NCBI RefSeq assembly: GCF_024347455.1
Contig: NZ_AP025484.1
Coordinates: forward strand, 1,922,001-1,986,000
DNA length: 64,000 nucleotides
Direction of reading: 5' to 3'
Origin: Vibrio echinoideorum
Lineage (GTDB): Bacteria > Pseudomonadota > Gammaproteobacteria > Enterobacterales > Vibrionaceae
The position numbers were made by a program, and so were the translations under genes. Positions 7,854 through 16,855 of the stretch are shown here, one piece after another. Positions within the stretch are counted from its first letter, which is position 1. Each line of letters opens with the position of its first letter. The notes under the pieces were generated by a model. That model was not told where the DNA came from. It was given only the letters and a program-made list of their open reading frames with translations, and ran no database searches.

Positions 7854-9277
7854 GATTTTATTTCCTTTGGTAACGCTATGATGATTCGTAGTCCACCCAA
7901 TTCTGAGTGGTCGGCAGTAATGTGTCCTTGGTGCGCTTCAACGATATTTTTACAGATAGATAAGCCAAGCCCAGAACCGCCACTTGAGCGACTGCGCGAT
8001 TTATCAACGCGGTAAAGCCTCTCAAACAAACGCGGAAGTGATGCATCAGGTACACCTGGATCACTGTCTTCAACGTTGATAATAATACTATCACTAATGT
8101 CGGTAACATCTATCGATACATGCCCATTATCGCCAGTGTATCGCGCGCTATTTTCTAACAGATTCACAAACAGTTGTGTCAGTAATCTCTCATCACACGA
8201 GGTAAACAGTTGGACCGAATGGTCATAGTGCTTTGTTAATGTGATGTTTTTCTGTTCTAAACGGATCGAGTTTTGAACGATCACAGAATCAATCAGTTTA
8301 TGTATATCAACGTTGTTTTTAACATTAAGGTTAAATCCGATGTCATACAGGGAGAGTTGGTGAAGATCCTCAACGAGTTGACCCAACGTGATGATTTGTT
8401 GATGTAACGAGTCGATGTATTTTGGCTCAGGTGATCGAATACCGTCTTGTAGCGCTTCTAGTTCACTTCTCAGCACGGTGATAGGCGTTCTAAGTTCATG
8501 TGAAATATCCGATAACCACTGTTCTCTAAGTGTTTTCTGTTTTCTTAGTGTCTCGACAACACCGTTGAATATTCCGATGAGATCGGACAATTCATCATTG
8601 CCGCTTTTTTCAATGTAGAAATCGAGATCGCCATTTTCGATAGATTTGGCACCTTTCGACAAAGCACGCAATGGTTTCAAAAATCGCCTAACAAGAAACA
8701 AAGAGATAAGGAATGAAAGCAACACAGTAATCGATGCGATAGTGCTTACATGCGTCGTTTGTTGTTTGAAAAAGCTTTCTGCCAAAGGCCCTGATATTTC
8801 ATCCATCTGAACGATGGAGATATACCCAATAACTTGATCATCCCGTGTTATTTCGACTAGCGCTTGATGCTGACCATCTTCAAGGTGATGTAGGTTTTCA
8901 GGCGGTCCAATTATGGCTCGCCCGTTTTGATCTAAAATGTTGAGTCGTTGCCAAATAGGTTGAAGGTCTGGCGCTTCCGGCTCTCTTAATGGTGGTGGCG
9001 ATGGGTGTCTGTCACGAGGATGTGGTCGTGAGGGGCCGCCAATGCTACTGGCGATTAAATGTGGTTCACGCTCTAGCCGCCTCCATTTTTCGGAAGGTGA
9101 GTAATATTGCTTTAAGTTATTGGCGAGTTCTTGAGCTAGGGCAATCTCATTATTATTTGTGAAATCTTGGAGCCCTCTTTGAAAACTGGAGTTAATAAAA
9201 TAGGTCAGTACAAAGAGCATGGTCACGCACACCATTAGTATTGAAACAAACAGTTTGGTGAAAATTGATATGCGCAC
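7850..9277 (-). CDS. Sensor histidine kinase, BaeS-like
   Basis: This inner-membrane sensor kinase of 475 residues starts at GTG 9277 after GGAGAGAAC. Helix 1 is residues 8-28 and helix 2 about 178-197, with a periplasmic sensor region of about 150 residues between them. HAMP follows at about 198-250, then the H-box SDISHELRTP with His260, N-box NLLENSARYT, G1 box DSDPGVP and G2 box GGSGLGLSI. The G1 box and the following LFERLYR are close to BaeS. The sensor region has an unusual Pro/His/Arg-rich stretch (residues 82-103, HPRDRHPSPPP within it) that could bind metal or lie extended. It precedes the response regulator with a 4-bp overlap. Confidence 0.87.
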   Translation of the reverse strand: MRISIFTKLFVSILMVCVTMLFVLTYFINSSFQRGLQDFTNNNEIALAQELANNLKQYYSPSEKWRRLEREPHLIASSIGGPSRPHPRDRHPSPPPLREPEAPDLQPIWQRLNILDQNGRAIIGPPENLHHLEDGQHQALVEITRDDQVIGYISIVQMDEISGPLAESFFKQQTTHVSTIASITVLLSFLISLFLVRRFLKPLRALSKGAKSIENGDLDFYIEKSGNDELSDLIGIFNGVVETLRKQKTLREQWLSDISHELRTPITVLRSELEALQDGIRSPEPKYIDSLHQQIITLGQLVEDLHQLSLYDIGFNLNVKNNVDIHKLIDSVIVQNSIRLEQKNITLTKHYDHSVQLFTSCDERLLTQLFVNLLENSARYTGDNGHVSIDVTDISDSIIINVEDSDPGVPDASLPRLFERLYRVDKSRSRSSGGSGLGLSICKNIVEAHQGHITADHSELGGLRIIIALPKEIKS

Positions 9278-9435
9278 GTTCTCTCCAGAAATTAAAGTGA
9301 ATTAAGACGATAGAGTGAGTTAAGACAATAAAATGAGATAAACCGATATTAGTCCCCGATCGTGTGGGAAATATGGACATTGATTTCTTTATTCATCTTA
9401 GGCCATCTATAAGCACTCTTTTGTTAGAAACGAAT

Positions 9436-9472
9436 AGCGAGCTGACAGGGTGCTATACCCCACCAGCTCGCG
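9436..9472 (-). terminator. Terminator-like nested hairpin after the EF-hand gene
   Basis: Arms GCGAGCTG (9437-9444) and CAGCTCGC (9464-9471) are perfect, with a second small stem inside. It lies 35 bp downstream of the EF-hand gene on its strand. The T run after it is poor, so it may be a stabilising hairpin between that gene and the kinase gene. Confidence 0.55.
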
Positions 9473-9507
9473 TTGAATTATCACTACTTAGGATAACCCT
9501 CTAACAG

Positions 9508-9753
9508 TTATTGACGTCTTGGTGGTGGTGGCGGAACTTCCTCTTCCGATAGGCCACCGCTTCCATCTGCGTCTAGTTTATCAAAGTCATCGGCGAGTGG
9601 ACCTCTGAGCTCTTCTAATTGTAATTCGCCATCACCGTTTGCATCCATTTCTTCAAAGCTTGGCATTTCTCTTGGGCCTTCTCGGCTTTCAGCGCACGCT
9701 TGAAGCGCGAATGTCGATGTCAGTAAAAGTAATGCTGTCGTGATTTTGTTCAT
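9508..9753 (-). CDS. Small EF-hand calcium-binding lipoprotein
   Basis: This 81-residue secreted lipoprotein has a short signal peptide with lipobox LQAC (lipidated Cys20). Two canonical EF-hand loops follow: D37-ANGDGELQLE-E48 and D61-ADGSGGLSEE-E72, both with acidic ligands at the expected positions. It ends in a proline tract (PPPPPRRQ). A ribosome binding site AGGAA precedes the ATG. It sits directly upstream of the BaeSR-like genes on the same strand, 230 bp away, so calcium or metal sensing at the envelope is a reasonable guess. The function is not known. Confidence 0.8.
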   Translation of the reverse strand: MNKITTALLLLTSTFALQACAESREGPREMPSFEEMDANGDGELQLEELRGPLADDFDKLDADGSGGLSEEEVPPPPPRRQ

Positions 9754-10046
9754 AATTTAATTCCTATTCGTAACCAAATATAAGTGTATTTCTTTGACGC
9801 AAATAGGTTAGCGATCAAATTAGCAGAGAAAATGGATAAATCTAGGAGATGAAAGTTAGCGCTTAACTTTAAAAGAGCATCCGATCATCAAGTCAGGTTG
9901 TTTAAACCTCCATTGTTTCTACATAGTTCCCACATTTTCTATTTTTATCCTAGTCCACTATTGAACTCATGAATTTAATGCCTTTAGCAATAAAGGCAGA
10001 AAGCTATCGTTGGTATTGAAATGGATTATTTTTTAGGAGCCGTAGA

Positions 10047-12095
10047 ATGAAGGCAATGGTAAAAAAATCAGTCGTTGTCTCTTCTACGTTGTTGGTTGCT
10101 TCTTATAGTAACGCTGCGCTTTATAGGGTGGTTTTAGAGGAATCACCAGTAGAAACGGAATCGGTGTATGGGGTCGCAGTTGAACCAGAGCTTGGTACAA
10201 CGGATTGCTTTAGTACCAGTTGTGGTGACACCGATTACGCATTCGCAGGGGAAGCTCAGAACGCAGAACCAGGTTTTTCCTTTAAAGAGGAGGTCTCCTT
10301 TGGTATCGATAACACGTTCTACTATTTAGATTATGACGATATCTATAGCTACTGCACGAGCGAACTTGGCTACGCGACTTGTGAAGCTTGGAGTTCTTTG
10401 TTGTGGTATGGCGATGAGGATGCTGGTATTGGAGGCTTGAAAAATGAGCGTGATGCATATTACGAGCTGAGCTATCAGACGAATTCCACGGCTTTTTATG
10501 ACTCTTACTCGTTAAGTGAGATCCCGGATGTCGGTAGTAACCCACCTGATGTGAGCAGTTATAGTTATTCCTTTGTTGATGGAACAGAGGAGAAGGTCAT
10601 CACTAAAGTTGACGAGAATGGTTTTGTTCTTGGTAACACCAGCAGTGGTTACTACAGCTATAACAACCAATATATTCAGTTGTATAGGCAGCGTGGTTAC
10701 TACGATACAGGCACTGAATTTACGGTTCTCCAACCTGAAGCCGATACCAGTATTACGATCAGCGATGCTGACAGCGAAGCGAATATAATCTCCCAAATGG
10801 GACGAACGATGGCTTTTGATTCTTTCAGTTATGGAGGGGAAAGCTATGTGGTCGGAAGTGCGTCCGTTGCGACTTTTTATTACAGTGATGAGTATAAAGA
10901 TTATGATTCTCCGTACACATCCGACAGTGATGCAGAGGATCTAGATAATTGTATCGATGAAGATATTGAGCCTGCTTTATATCCAGAGTGTCAGAACTTT
11001 GCTTTTGCTAATCGAGCTTTTGTCTGGAATATAACCGATGCGAATGGCCCCAATGATGATGGAAACCGTTTTGCAGTATCTGATTGGGAAACCAGTTCGA
11101 GCTATTACTCTTACAACGATGATGAAGCTTCAGCACAGGCGAGTGTGAGGGCTGCAACGATTTCATCTAGAGGGACATATAGCTCTTATCCTGTTTTAGT
11201 TGGTTACAATACAGAGCTAGATGATTCCGATAACTTTCTTATGCAGGCAGCTGTGTTTAGGCCAAGCAGTACGTCAAATTTCAGCGTTTCGGAAAATGCT
11301 TGGACGACTACATTTATCGCTAATGCGACGGTAGAAGTGAGTGATTCATACATTCACAGTAATTCTGTCGCAACAGATATTAATGAAAACATGGTGGTTA
11401 TTGGTTATGCAAAACGAGATGGTGATTATCCGTCGGATCGTGTGTCAGACAATCGTATGTTTGTCGCTGATGCGAATGACACAACGCCAACAGCCACATT
11501 CTTCGCAAGTTTAGGTGAAGACATTTTCTTTGACAGTGCAGAGGGAAAAGCAAGTGAGATCAATAACTACAATGAAATCGTTGGCTATGTTGATGCGGAA
11601 ACTCACTCTGAAGTAGACGGCCATGAAAGAAGGCATCGCGGCTTCATTTTTCCTTATAACGACACCGGAACCGATGCCGATAAACGTGCAAGATATAATG
11701 ATCAAGCTTGGTGGTTAGACGATCTGACCAATGGCGGAGACTACAGTGATGCCAACAACCACTTTAGAATATTGGACGCAACCGACATTAATGACGCGGG
11801 CGTTATCTCCGGGACGGCAATACAATGTTTTGCGAGTGAAAGTAGCTCCTCTTCTATGGCTTATGATTCAACCGCGCACTTTGCTTATTGTAATGATGGA
11901 GTGGGTGACGAGAGGGTGGTGGCAGTGAAACTTATCCCGATATCTGGAGCAACAAGTGAGGACATCGCTGAAAGAAGTGATGATAGCGCTGAAGATGTTG
12001 AACGTAGTGGTGCCGGTACCGGGTTATTGGTGCTTATCAGTTTAATTTCCGTGCTTTCATTTCGTTTGAAAAAATCTCGTTCTATGATTGCTTGA
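10047..12095 (+). CDS. DUF3466 family secreted protein with C-terminal membrane anchor
   Basis: This large exported protein of 682 residues has a signal peptide to about residue 23 (YSNA before ALYRVV). The body is Tyr/Ser/Asp/Glu-rich, with recurring modules of the type NEYDEIVGY/INDAGVISG that resemble propeller-like repeats. Near the C-terminus a Gly-containing turn, a hydrophobic helix (GTGLLVLISLISVLSF) and a basic end (RLKKSR) resemble a GlyGly-CTERM sorting tail cleaved by rhombosortase. I recognise the family as DUF3466, common in vibrios, function unknown. AGGAG precedes the ATG. The composition is strongly acidic. It stands alone, followed by its own terminator. Confidence 0.8.
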   Translation: MKAMVKKSVVVSSTLLVASYSNAALYRVVLEESPVETESVYGVAVEPELGTTDCFSTSCGDTDYAFAGEAQNAEPGFSFKEEVSFGIDNTFYYLDYDDIYSYCTSELGYATCEAWSSLLWYGDEDAGIGGLKNERDAYYELSYQTNSTAFYDSYSLSEIPDVGSNPPDVSSYSYSFVDGTEEKVITKVDENGFVLGNTSSGYYSYNNQYIQLYRQRGYYDTGTEFTVLQPEADTSITISDADSEANIISQMGRTMAFDSFSYGGESYVVGSASVATFYYSDEYKDYDSPYTSDSDAEDLDNCIDEDIEPALYPECQNFAFANRAFVWNITDANGPNDDGNRFAVSDWETSSSYYSYNDDEASAQASVRAATISSRGTYSSYPVLVGYNTELDDSDNFLMQAAVFRPSSTSNFSVSENAWTTTFIANATVEVSDSYIHSNSVATDINENMVVIGYAKRDGDYPSDRVSDNRMFVADANDTTPTATFFASLGEDIFFDSAEGKASEINNYNEIVGYVDAETHSEVDGHERRHRGFIFPYNDTGTDADKRARYNDQAWWLDDLTNGGDYSDANNHFRILDATDINDAGVISGTAIQCFASESSSSSMAYDSTAHFAYCNDGVGDERVVAVKLIPISGATSEDIAERSDDSAEDVERSGAGTGLLVLISLISVLSFRLKKSRSMIA

Positions 12096-12208
12096 ATTGA
12101 TGACGTGCTCACAAGAGAAACAACCTCCATTTGATCCCCAACCATTAAAGTAATGGGTTAGGTTTGATATCTCATCCCATGAGAATACCGTTGGGATATG
12201 AAGCTTTT

Positions 12209-12243
12209 TAAAAGAGCATCACCTGTTTTGTGATGCTCTTTTT
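12209..12243 (+). terminator. Rho-independent terminator after the DUF3466 gene
   Basis: A 13-bp stem (AAAAGAGCATCAC with GTGATGCTCTTTT) and a short loop end in a T run 115 bp after the stop. Confidence 0.85.
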
Positions 12244-12292
12244 GCGTTCAACATACACTTATCTCTTTCTGTTTTAGCTGATAAAGCTCTAA

Positions 12293-12310
12293 TGTAACAA
12301 TTCAATAACA
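12293..12310. promoter_or_regulatory. Weak TyrR-like box upstream of hpd
   Basis: TGTAACAATTCAATAACA fits TGTAAA-N6-TTTACA in 5 of 6 left bases and 4 of 6 right bases. It lies 96 bp before the stronger box at 12389. It is plausible only as a second, weak site. Confidence 0.35.
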
Positions 12311-12388
12311 TCTATTCCTCTGCTGTAAATCAAACCACCACTCTTCAATCCCTTGATAGCACTCACTTTCTTGTTTTAGCAATTCGCG

Positions 12389-12406
12389 TGTAACAAATAT
12401 TTTACA
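12389..12406. promoter_or_regulatory. Strong TyrR-like box upstream of hpd
   Basis: TGTAACAAATATTTTACA matches the TyrR/PhhR consensus TGTAAA-N6-TTTACA at 11 of 12 positions. It lies 200 bp before hpd. TyrR-family regulators are known to control aromatic amino acid genes; their action here is inferred. Confidence 0.65.
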
Positions 12407-12511
12407 AATTGACGGGGTTTTAGCGTTATTGCCCATTTCCTTCCATCCATTCCAATCTGTCGGCTTGTAGGCCAAATTTAATTAAGGACAAAAAACACAC
12501 AACATCTATTT

Positions 12512-12580
12512 ACGTAATAGAAAGCACGTAACAAAAAGTCACGTAATAGAAAGTACGTAATAAAAAACCACGTAATACAA
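12512..12580 (+). repeat. Five-copy ACGTAA array in the hpd leader
   Basis: ACGTAA begins at 12512, 12526, 12541, 12555 and 12570, with steps of 14, 15, 14 and 15 bp. Each unit is close to ACGTAATAGAAAG. The array ends 13 bp before the ribosome binding site AAGGAG (12593-12598). Confidence 0.85.
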
Positions 12581-12605
12581 ACCAATAGGTACAAGGAGAA
12601 AGTTC

Positions 12606-13679
12606 ATGGTGGATACATACAACCCGCTTGGCACGGATGGATTCGAGTTTGTTGAATACACGGCCGTTGACCACAAGGGAATTGAGCAACTTAAAGCGTT
12701 GTTTGTGTCACTTGGTTTTGCTGAGGTCGCCAAGCACCGCTCAAAAGAGGCTTGGCTGTATCGACAAGGTGACATCAACTTTATCGTCAATGAACAGCCA
12801 CACAGCCAAGCAGAAGCGTTCGCCAAGGTACATGGTCCATCGGTATGTGGCATGGCTTTTCGTGTCAACGAAGCAACGGCTGCAATGGAGCAAGCTTTCA
12901 AGGGCGGTGGTGAAGAGTACAAAACAGAAATAGGGCCGATGGAACTGAGCATTCCGGCTATTTACGGCATCGGTGAGAGCCTGCTCTATTTTGTGGATCG
13001 CTATGGCAAGCAGAGTATCTATGACGTCGATTTCCGATTCTATGACGATGCGGAAGAGCGTATGGCCGAAGCCAATGTTGGTTTGTTCGAAATCGACCAC
13101 CTCACGCACAACGTTAAACAAGGCAACATGGACGTGTGGTCTGGGTTCTATGAGCGCCTTGGTAACTTCCGCGAGATTCGCTACTTCGACATTGAAGGCA
13201 AACTGACGGGCCTTGTGAGCCGCGCCATGACCTCTCCGTGTGGCAAGATCCGTATCCCAATCAATGAGTCTTCCGACGACAAATCACAAATCGAAGAGTT
13301 CATCCGTGAATACAACGGCGAAGGTATCCAACACATCGCGTTATCCACGGATGACATCTACAAAACCGTGAAAACTCTGCGCGATCGCGGCATGGACTTT
13401 ATGCCAACCCCTGACACCTACTACGATAAAGTCGATCAGCGCGTTAAAGGCCACGGCGAAGACACCGATCTGCTGCGCGACCTACGTGTTTTGATTGATG
13501 GTGCGCCGACCAAAGATGGCATCTTGCTGCAAATTTTCACGCAGACGGTAATCGGGCCTGTGTTCTTTGAAATCATTCAGCGTAAAGGCAACGAAGGCTT
13601 TGGCGAAGGTAACTTCAAGGCGTTGTTTGAATCGATTGAAGAGGACCAGATTCGTCGAGGAGTATTAGACGATGCATAA
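12606..13679 (+). CDS. hpd: 4-hydroxyphenylpyruvate dioxygenase
   Basis: This enzyme converts 4-hydroxyphenylpyruvate to homogentisate in tyrosine breakdown, using O2 and non-heme Fe(II). The length, 357 residues, is typical of bacterial HPPD. It has two vicinal-oxygen-chelate halves. The iron ligands are visible as the histidine of IDHLTHNV, the histidine of GIQHIALS and the glutamate of FFEIIQRKG, followed by the usual GFGEGNFKALFE end. A good ribosome binding site (AAGGAG) lies 8 bases before the ATG. It is the first gene of an operon with hmgA, a fumarylacetoacetase gene and maiA, and overlaps hmgA by 8 bp. A TyrR-like box and a five-copy repeat lie in front of it. The same pathway makes pyomelanin if homogentisate accumulates. 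Confidence 0.97.
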   Translation: MVDTYNPLGTDGFEFVEYTAVDHKGIEQLKALFVSLGFAEVAKHRSKEAWLYRQGDINFIVNEQPHSQAEAFAKVHGPSVCGMAFRVNEATAAMEQAFKGGGEEYKTEIGPMELSIPAIYGIGESLLYFVDRYGKQSIYDVDFRFYDDAEERMAEANVGLFEIDHLTHNVKQGNMDVWSGFYERLGNFREIRYFDIEGKLTGLVSRAMTSPCGKIRIPINESSDDKSQIEEFIREYNGEGIQHIALSTDDIYKTVKTLRDRGMDFMPTPDTYYDKVDQRVKGHGEDTDLLRDLRVLIDGAPTKDGILLQIFTQTVIGPVFFEIIQRKGNEGFGEGNFKALFESIEEDQIRRGVLDDA

Positions 13680-14847
13680 ATGGATCTCGTTTCCTCATCG
13701 GGAGGGGGTGTGCTCTAAACAAGCGCACGCCGATTTTCCCGAAGAGGCAATTTATGAGCGAGAAGCGGGTCGGAGTGGTTTCTTCGGCCCTGCGGCTCAC
13801 TTTCATCACCAGCATGCCCCAACAGGTTGGTCGGAGTGGGAGGGCGATTTACGCCCTCGCGCTTTTGATTTTACGCTGGTGGAAAAAGCCAGCCAGATAA
13901 CCCCTTGGGCGGTGCCTCATCTTTTGCACAACGCGGACTGCAAAATCCGTGTATGGCGCATGGATGAGAAGATGGATTTCTTAGTGCGTAACTCTGATGG
14001 CGATGAGCTGCTGTTCATTCACCAAGGCAGCGCCGATCTCTATTGTGACTATGGTCATCTAGCGGTGAGTGAAGGGGATTACGTGATGATCCCGCGCTCG
14101 ACCAACTGGCGTTTAGAGCCAAGTGAGCCTATGTTCATCTTGATGATCGAGAACACAGATGCGGCTTACTCCCTGCCAGAGAAAGGCATGGTCGGTAATC
14201 ACGCGGTGTTTGACCCTGCGGTGCTCGACATCCCTTCAATCAATGATCAATTCCGCGCTCAGTATTCAGAAAACCAGACTCAGGTTCAGGTGAAGCGTCA
14301 CGACAAAGTCAGCGTGATCACCTATCCATTCAATCCATTGGATGCAATTGGTTGGCATGGTGATTTGGCCGTGGTGAAAGTGAATTGGCGCGATATCAGA
14401 CCGCTGATGTCGCATCGCTACCACTTGCCACCCTCAGCGCACACGACGTTTGTTGGCGCAGGATTTGTGGTGTGTACCTTTGTGCCACGTCCGATTGAGA
14501 GCGATCCTGGGGCGTTGAAAGTGCCGTTCTACCACAACAATGATGACTACGACGAAGTATTGTTCTATCACGCTGGTGACTTCTTCAGTCGCGACAACAT
14601 TGAAGCGGGCATGGTGACCTTCCATCCGGCGGGCTTCACTCATGGGCCTCACCCAAAGGCGTTCAAGGCTGGGCAAGCGCACAAGAAGAAGTTTACCGAT
14701 GAAGTGGCGGTGATGATCGATACTCGCCATGCGCTGCAGTTCTCTGACGAACTCGACAGTGTTGAGAACAAAGAATATGTCTACAGTTGGCAAGACACTG
14801 GTTTGCAAGAGACAGGTTCTCAAACCATGGCTGACGATAAGAAGTAA
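13672..14847 (+). CDS. hmgA: Homogentisate 1,2-dioxygenase
   Basis: This Fe(II) ring-cleaving enzyme opens homogentisate to maleylacetoacetate. The product has 391 residues, the shorter bacterial type with a cupin fold. The metal region is in the C-terminal half (LFYHAGDFFSR and TFHPAGFTHGPHP), which carries the conserved histidines and glutamate. The start overlaps the end of hpd by 8 bp, pointing to translational coupling; an upstream GAGGAG-like stretch (TCGAGGAGTATTAGACG) serves as the ribosome binding site. It is followed 9 bp later by the fumarylacetoacetase gene. Loss of this gene in vibrios gives brown pigment, which is known for the family. Confidence 0.96.
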   Translation: MHKWISFPHREGVCSKQAHADFPEEAIYEREAGRSGFFGPAAHFHHQHAPTGWSEWEGDLRPRAFDFTLVEKASQITPWAVPHLLHNADCKIRVWRMDEKMDFLVRNSDGDELLFIHQGSADLYCDYGHLAVSEGDYVMIPRSTNWRLEPSEPMFILMIENTDAAYSLPEKGMVGNHAVFDPAVLDIPSINDQFRAQYSENQTQVQVKRHDKVSVITYPFNPLDAIGWHGDLAVVKVNWRDIRPLMSHRYHLPPSAHTTFVGAGFVVCTFVPRPIESDPGALKVPFYHNNDDYDEVLFYHAGDFFSRDNIEAGMVTFHPAGFTHGPHPKAFKAGQAHKKKFTDEVAVMIDTRHALQFSDELDSVENKEYVYSWQDTGLQETGSQTMADDKK

Positions 14848-14856
14848 GGGACAAGG

Positions 14857-15894
14857 ATGAAATTAGCAACCAAGAAAAATGGCACTCGCGATGGTCTATT
14901 GATGATCGTGAGCAAAGATCTCAAACAGTGTGTACCTGCCACTGAAATCTTCCATGCGATGCATCTGGCGCCAACCATGCAGGTAGCATTGGATAACTGG
15001 GACAGCGTTGCTCCTCAGTTAGAAGAGTTATACACCTCGTTAAATAATGGGCATGTGACAGGCAGTGAAGTCTTTGCACCTCAGTATTGTGAATCACCTC
15101 TGCCACGCGCATATCAATGGGCTGATGGCAGTGCATATGTCAACCACGTTGAACTGGTGCGTAAAGCGCGTGGTGCTGAAATGCCAGAAAGTTTCTGGGT
15201 CGATCCATTAATGTATCAAGGCGGCTCAGATGCCTTTATCGGCCCTCGTGACAACATCGAATTTGCCAGCGATGAGTGGGGTATAGATTTCGAAGGAGAA
15301 GTCGCGATTGTAACTGGTGACGTACCAATGGGTGCTAGCGCTAAACAAGCGCATGATTCGATTCGTTTACTGATGTTGGTGAACGACGTGTCACTGCGTG
15401 GCTTGATTCCCGCTGAGCTTGCGAAGGGCTTTGGCTTCTTCCAGTCTAAACCGTCTTCGGCGTTTTCTCCGGTTGCCGTCACACCTGATGAACTTGGCGA
15501 TCAATGGAAAGGTAGCAAGGTGCATCTACCGTTGATATCGACCTACAACGACCAGCCTTTTGGTTGTCCGAATGCGGGCGTGGATATGACCTTCAATTTT
15601 GCAGAGTTGGTCGTGCATGCCGCGAAGACTCGCCCACTGTCGGCAGGCGCGATTATCGGTTCAGGCACGGTTTCCAATAAGCAGGGCACTGACCACGGCA
15701 CTTCAATTGCCGAAGGCGGTGTGGGTTATTCATGCATTGCCGAAGTGCGAATGATTGAGACGATTCGAGATGGTAAACCGTCGACTCAATTCATGTCGTT
15801 TGGTGACTCGATCAAGCTTGAGATGTTTGATGCGGCGGGTGATTCTATTTTTGGCGCGATAGACCAAAAAGTGAGCCAGTATCGAGCGCTGTAA
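14857..15894 (+). CDS. Fumarylacetoacetate hydrolase family protein
   Basis: This enzyme probably splits fumarylacetoacetate to fumarate and acetoacetate, the last step of the tyrosine route. The 345-residue protein has the two-domain bacterial form, with an N-terminal lid domain and the C-terminal catalytic fold. Metal-binding and core motifs are visible: DFEGEVAIVTGD, LLMLVNDVSLR, and the GSGTVSN segment. AAGGGACAAGG precedes the ATG. Its position between hmgA and maiA fixes the role with good confidence, though FAH-fold proteins also include related acylpyruvases. Confidence 0.93.
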   Translation: MKLATKKNGTRDGLLMIVSKDLKQCVPATEIFHAMHLAPTMQVALDNWDSVAPQLEELYTSLNNGHVTGSEVFAPQYCESPLPRAYQWADGSAYVNHVELVRKARGAEMPESFWVDPLMYQGGSDAFIGPRDNIEFASDEWGIDFEGEVAIVTGDVPMGASAKQAHDSIRLLMLVNDVSLRGLIPAELAKGFGFFQSKPSSAFSPVAVTPDELGDQWKGSKVHLPLISTYNDQPFGCPNAGVDMTFNFAELVVHAAKTRPLSAGAIIGSGTVSNKQGTDHGTSIAEGGVGYSCIAEVRMIETIRDGKPSTQFMSFGDSIKLEMFDAAGDSIFGAIDQKVSQYRAL

Positions 15895-15915
15895 TCCACA
15901 TAATAGGATTGCTGT

Positions 15916-16620
15916 ATGAGCGAGAGCATCGTGAACAAGAACATTATACTTTACGGTTACTGGCGCTCGTCCGCAGCCTATCGAGTGCGTATTGGATTGA
16001 ACCTAAAGCAACTCAACTATGAGTCGAAATCGGTGCATTTGGTGCGTAATGGCGGCGAGCAACATGATCCACAATATCGCGAGCTCAATGCCAGCCAATT
16101 AGTGCCAGTGCTGGTGGATGGTGACGTTCAACTCAATCAGTCGCTGGCTATTCTTCAATATCTCGATGAACACTATTTGTGTGAGAGCAGCCGAGAAGCC
16201 TCGATAATCCCTGAGCAAACACCACTGCGCTATCAAGCGCTAGCGATGGCTCAGGACATTGCGATGGAAATTCACCCTCTTAATAATCTGCGTGTGTTGC
16301 AGTATTTGGAGCGAGGATTATCATGCGGGCAAGAGGTGAAAATGGATTGGATTCACTATTGGATGAGCCAAGGGTTTTCAGCGTTAGAAGAGAAGCTGGC
16401 CAAACACCGAAAAACACATGGCGATTCAGTGTATAGCCTCACTGACTCCCCTTGTATTGTTGATATTTGCTTAGTGCCGCAAGCCTATAACGCGTTGCGC
16501 TTTGATGTTGATATGTCGCCTTATCCGCTGATTAACTCGATTGTTGAGGAGTGTAACCAGTTACCCGCCTTTATTGATGCGATGCCAGAGAGTCAAGCGG
16601 ATGCGAATGCACCGATGTGA
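15916..16620 (+). CDS. maiA: Maleylacetoacetate isomerase (zeta-class glutathione transferase)
   Basis: This glutathione-dependent isomerase turns maleylacetoacetate into fumarylacetoacetate in the cytoplasm. The N-terminal thioredoxin-like domain carries the zeta-class active site YWRSSAAYRVRIGLN (SSxxxR type), with SQLVPVLVDG and NQSLAILQYLDE for glutathione binding. An all-helical C-terminal domain follows. Length is 234 residues, slightly above the usual 210-220 because of about ten extra N-terminal residues (MSESIVNKN). AGGA precedes the ATG. It is the last gene of the hpd operon. Confidence 0.95.
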   Translation: MSESIVNKNIILYGYWRSSAAYRVRIGLNLKQLNYESKSVHLVRNGGEQHDPQYRELNASQLVPVLVDGDVQLNQSLAILQYLDEHYLCESSREASIIPEQTPLRYQALAMAQDIAMEIHPLNNLRVLQYLERGLSCGQEVKMDWIHYWMSQGFSALEEKLAKHRKTHGDSVYSLTDSPCIVDICLVPQAYNALRFDVDMSPYPLINSIVEECNQLPAFIDAMPESQADANAPM

Positions 16621-16783
16621 ACGTATTGAATTGTTTTTTAATGAACTGGAAACGTTATTTAGATTAAATTACGTTATAATTACGATTGGGTATATTTAAA
16701 GATATTATGTATTCATTATTTTTAGGTTTAATTTCCAATTTTATGAATATTTATCTCATCTAGCATTAAACGGTCCTAATAAA

Positions 16784-16815
16784 ATAAGCCTCATTATAAT
16801 TAAATAAGAGGCTTG
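16784..16815 (-). terminator. Terminator of the carbamate kinase gene
   Basis: Arms TAAGCCTC and GAGGCTT-A on the complementary strand form a 7-8 bp stem followed by a T-rich run (TTATTTTATT). It is 41 bp beyond the arcC stop. Confidence 0.7.
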
Positions 16816-16855
16816 TAATATAATTTATATTAGTGGTATTTATCACTCGATAATA

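Noticed and set aside
12407..12470. Sigma-54 promoter before hpd
   Set aside because: A GG and GC pair exists near 12415-12440, but the spacing does not fit the -24/-12 rule.
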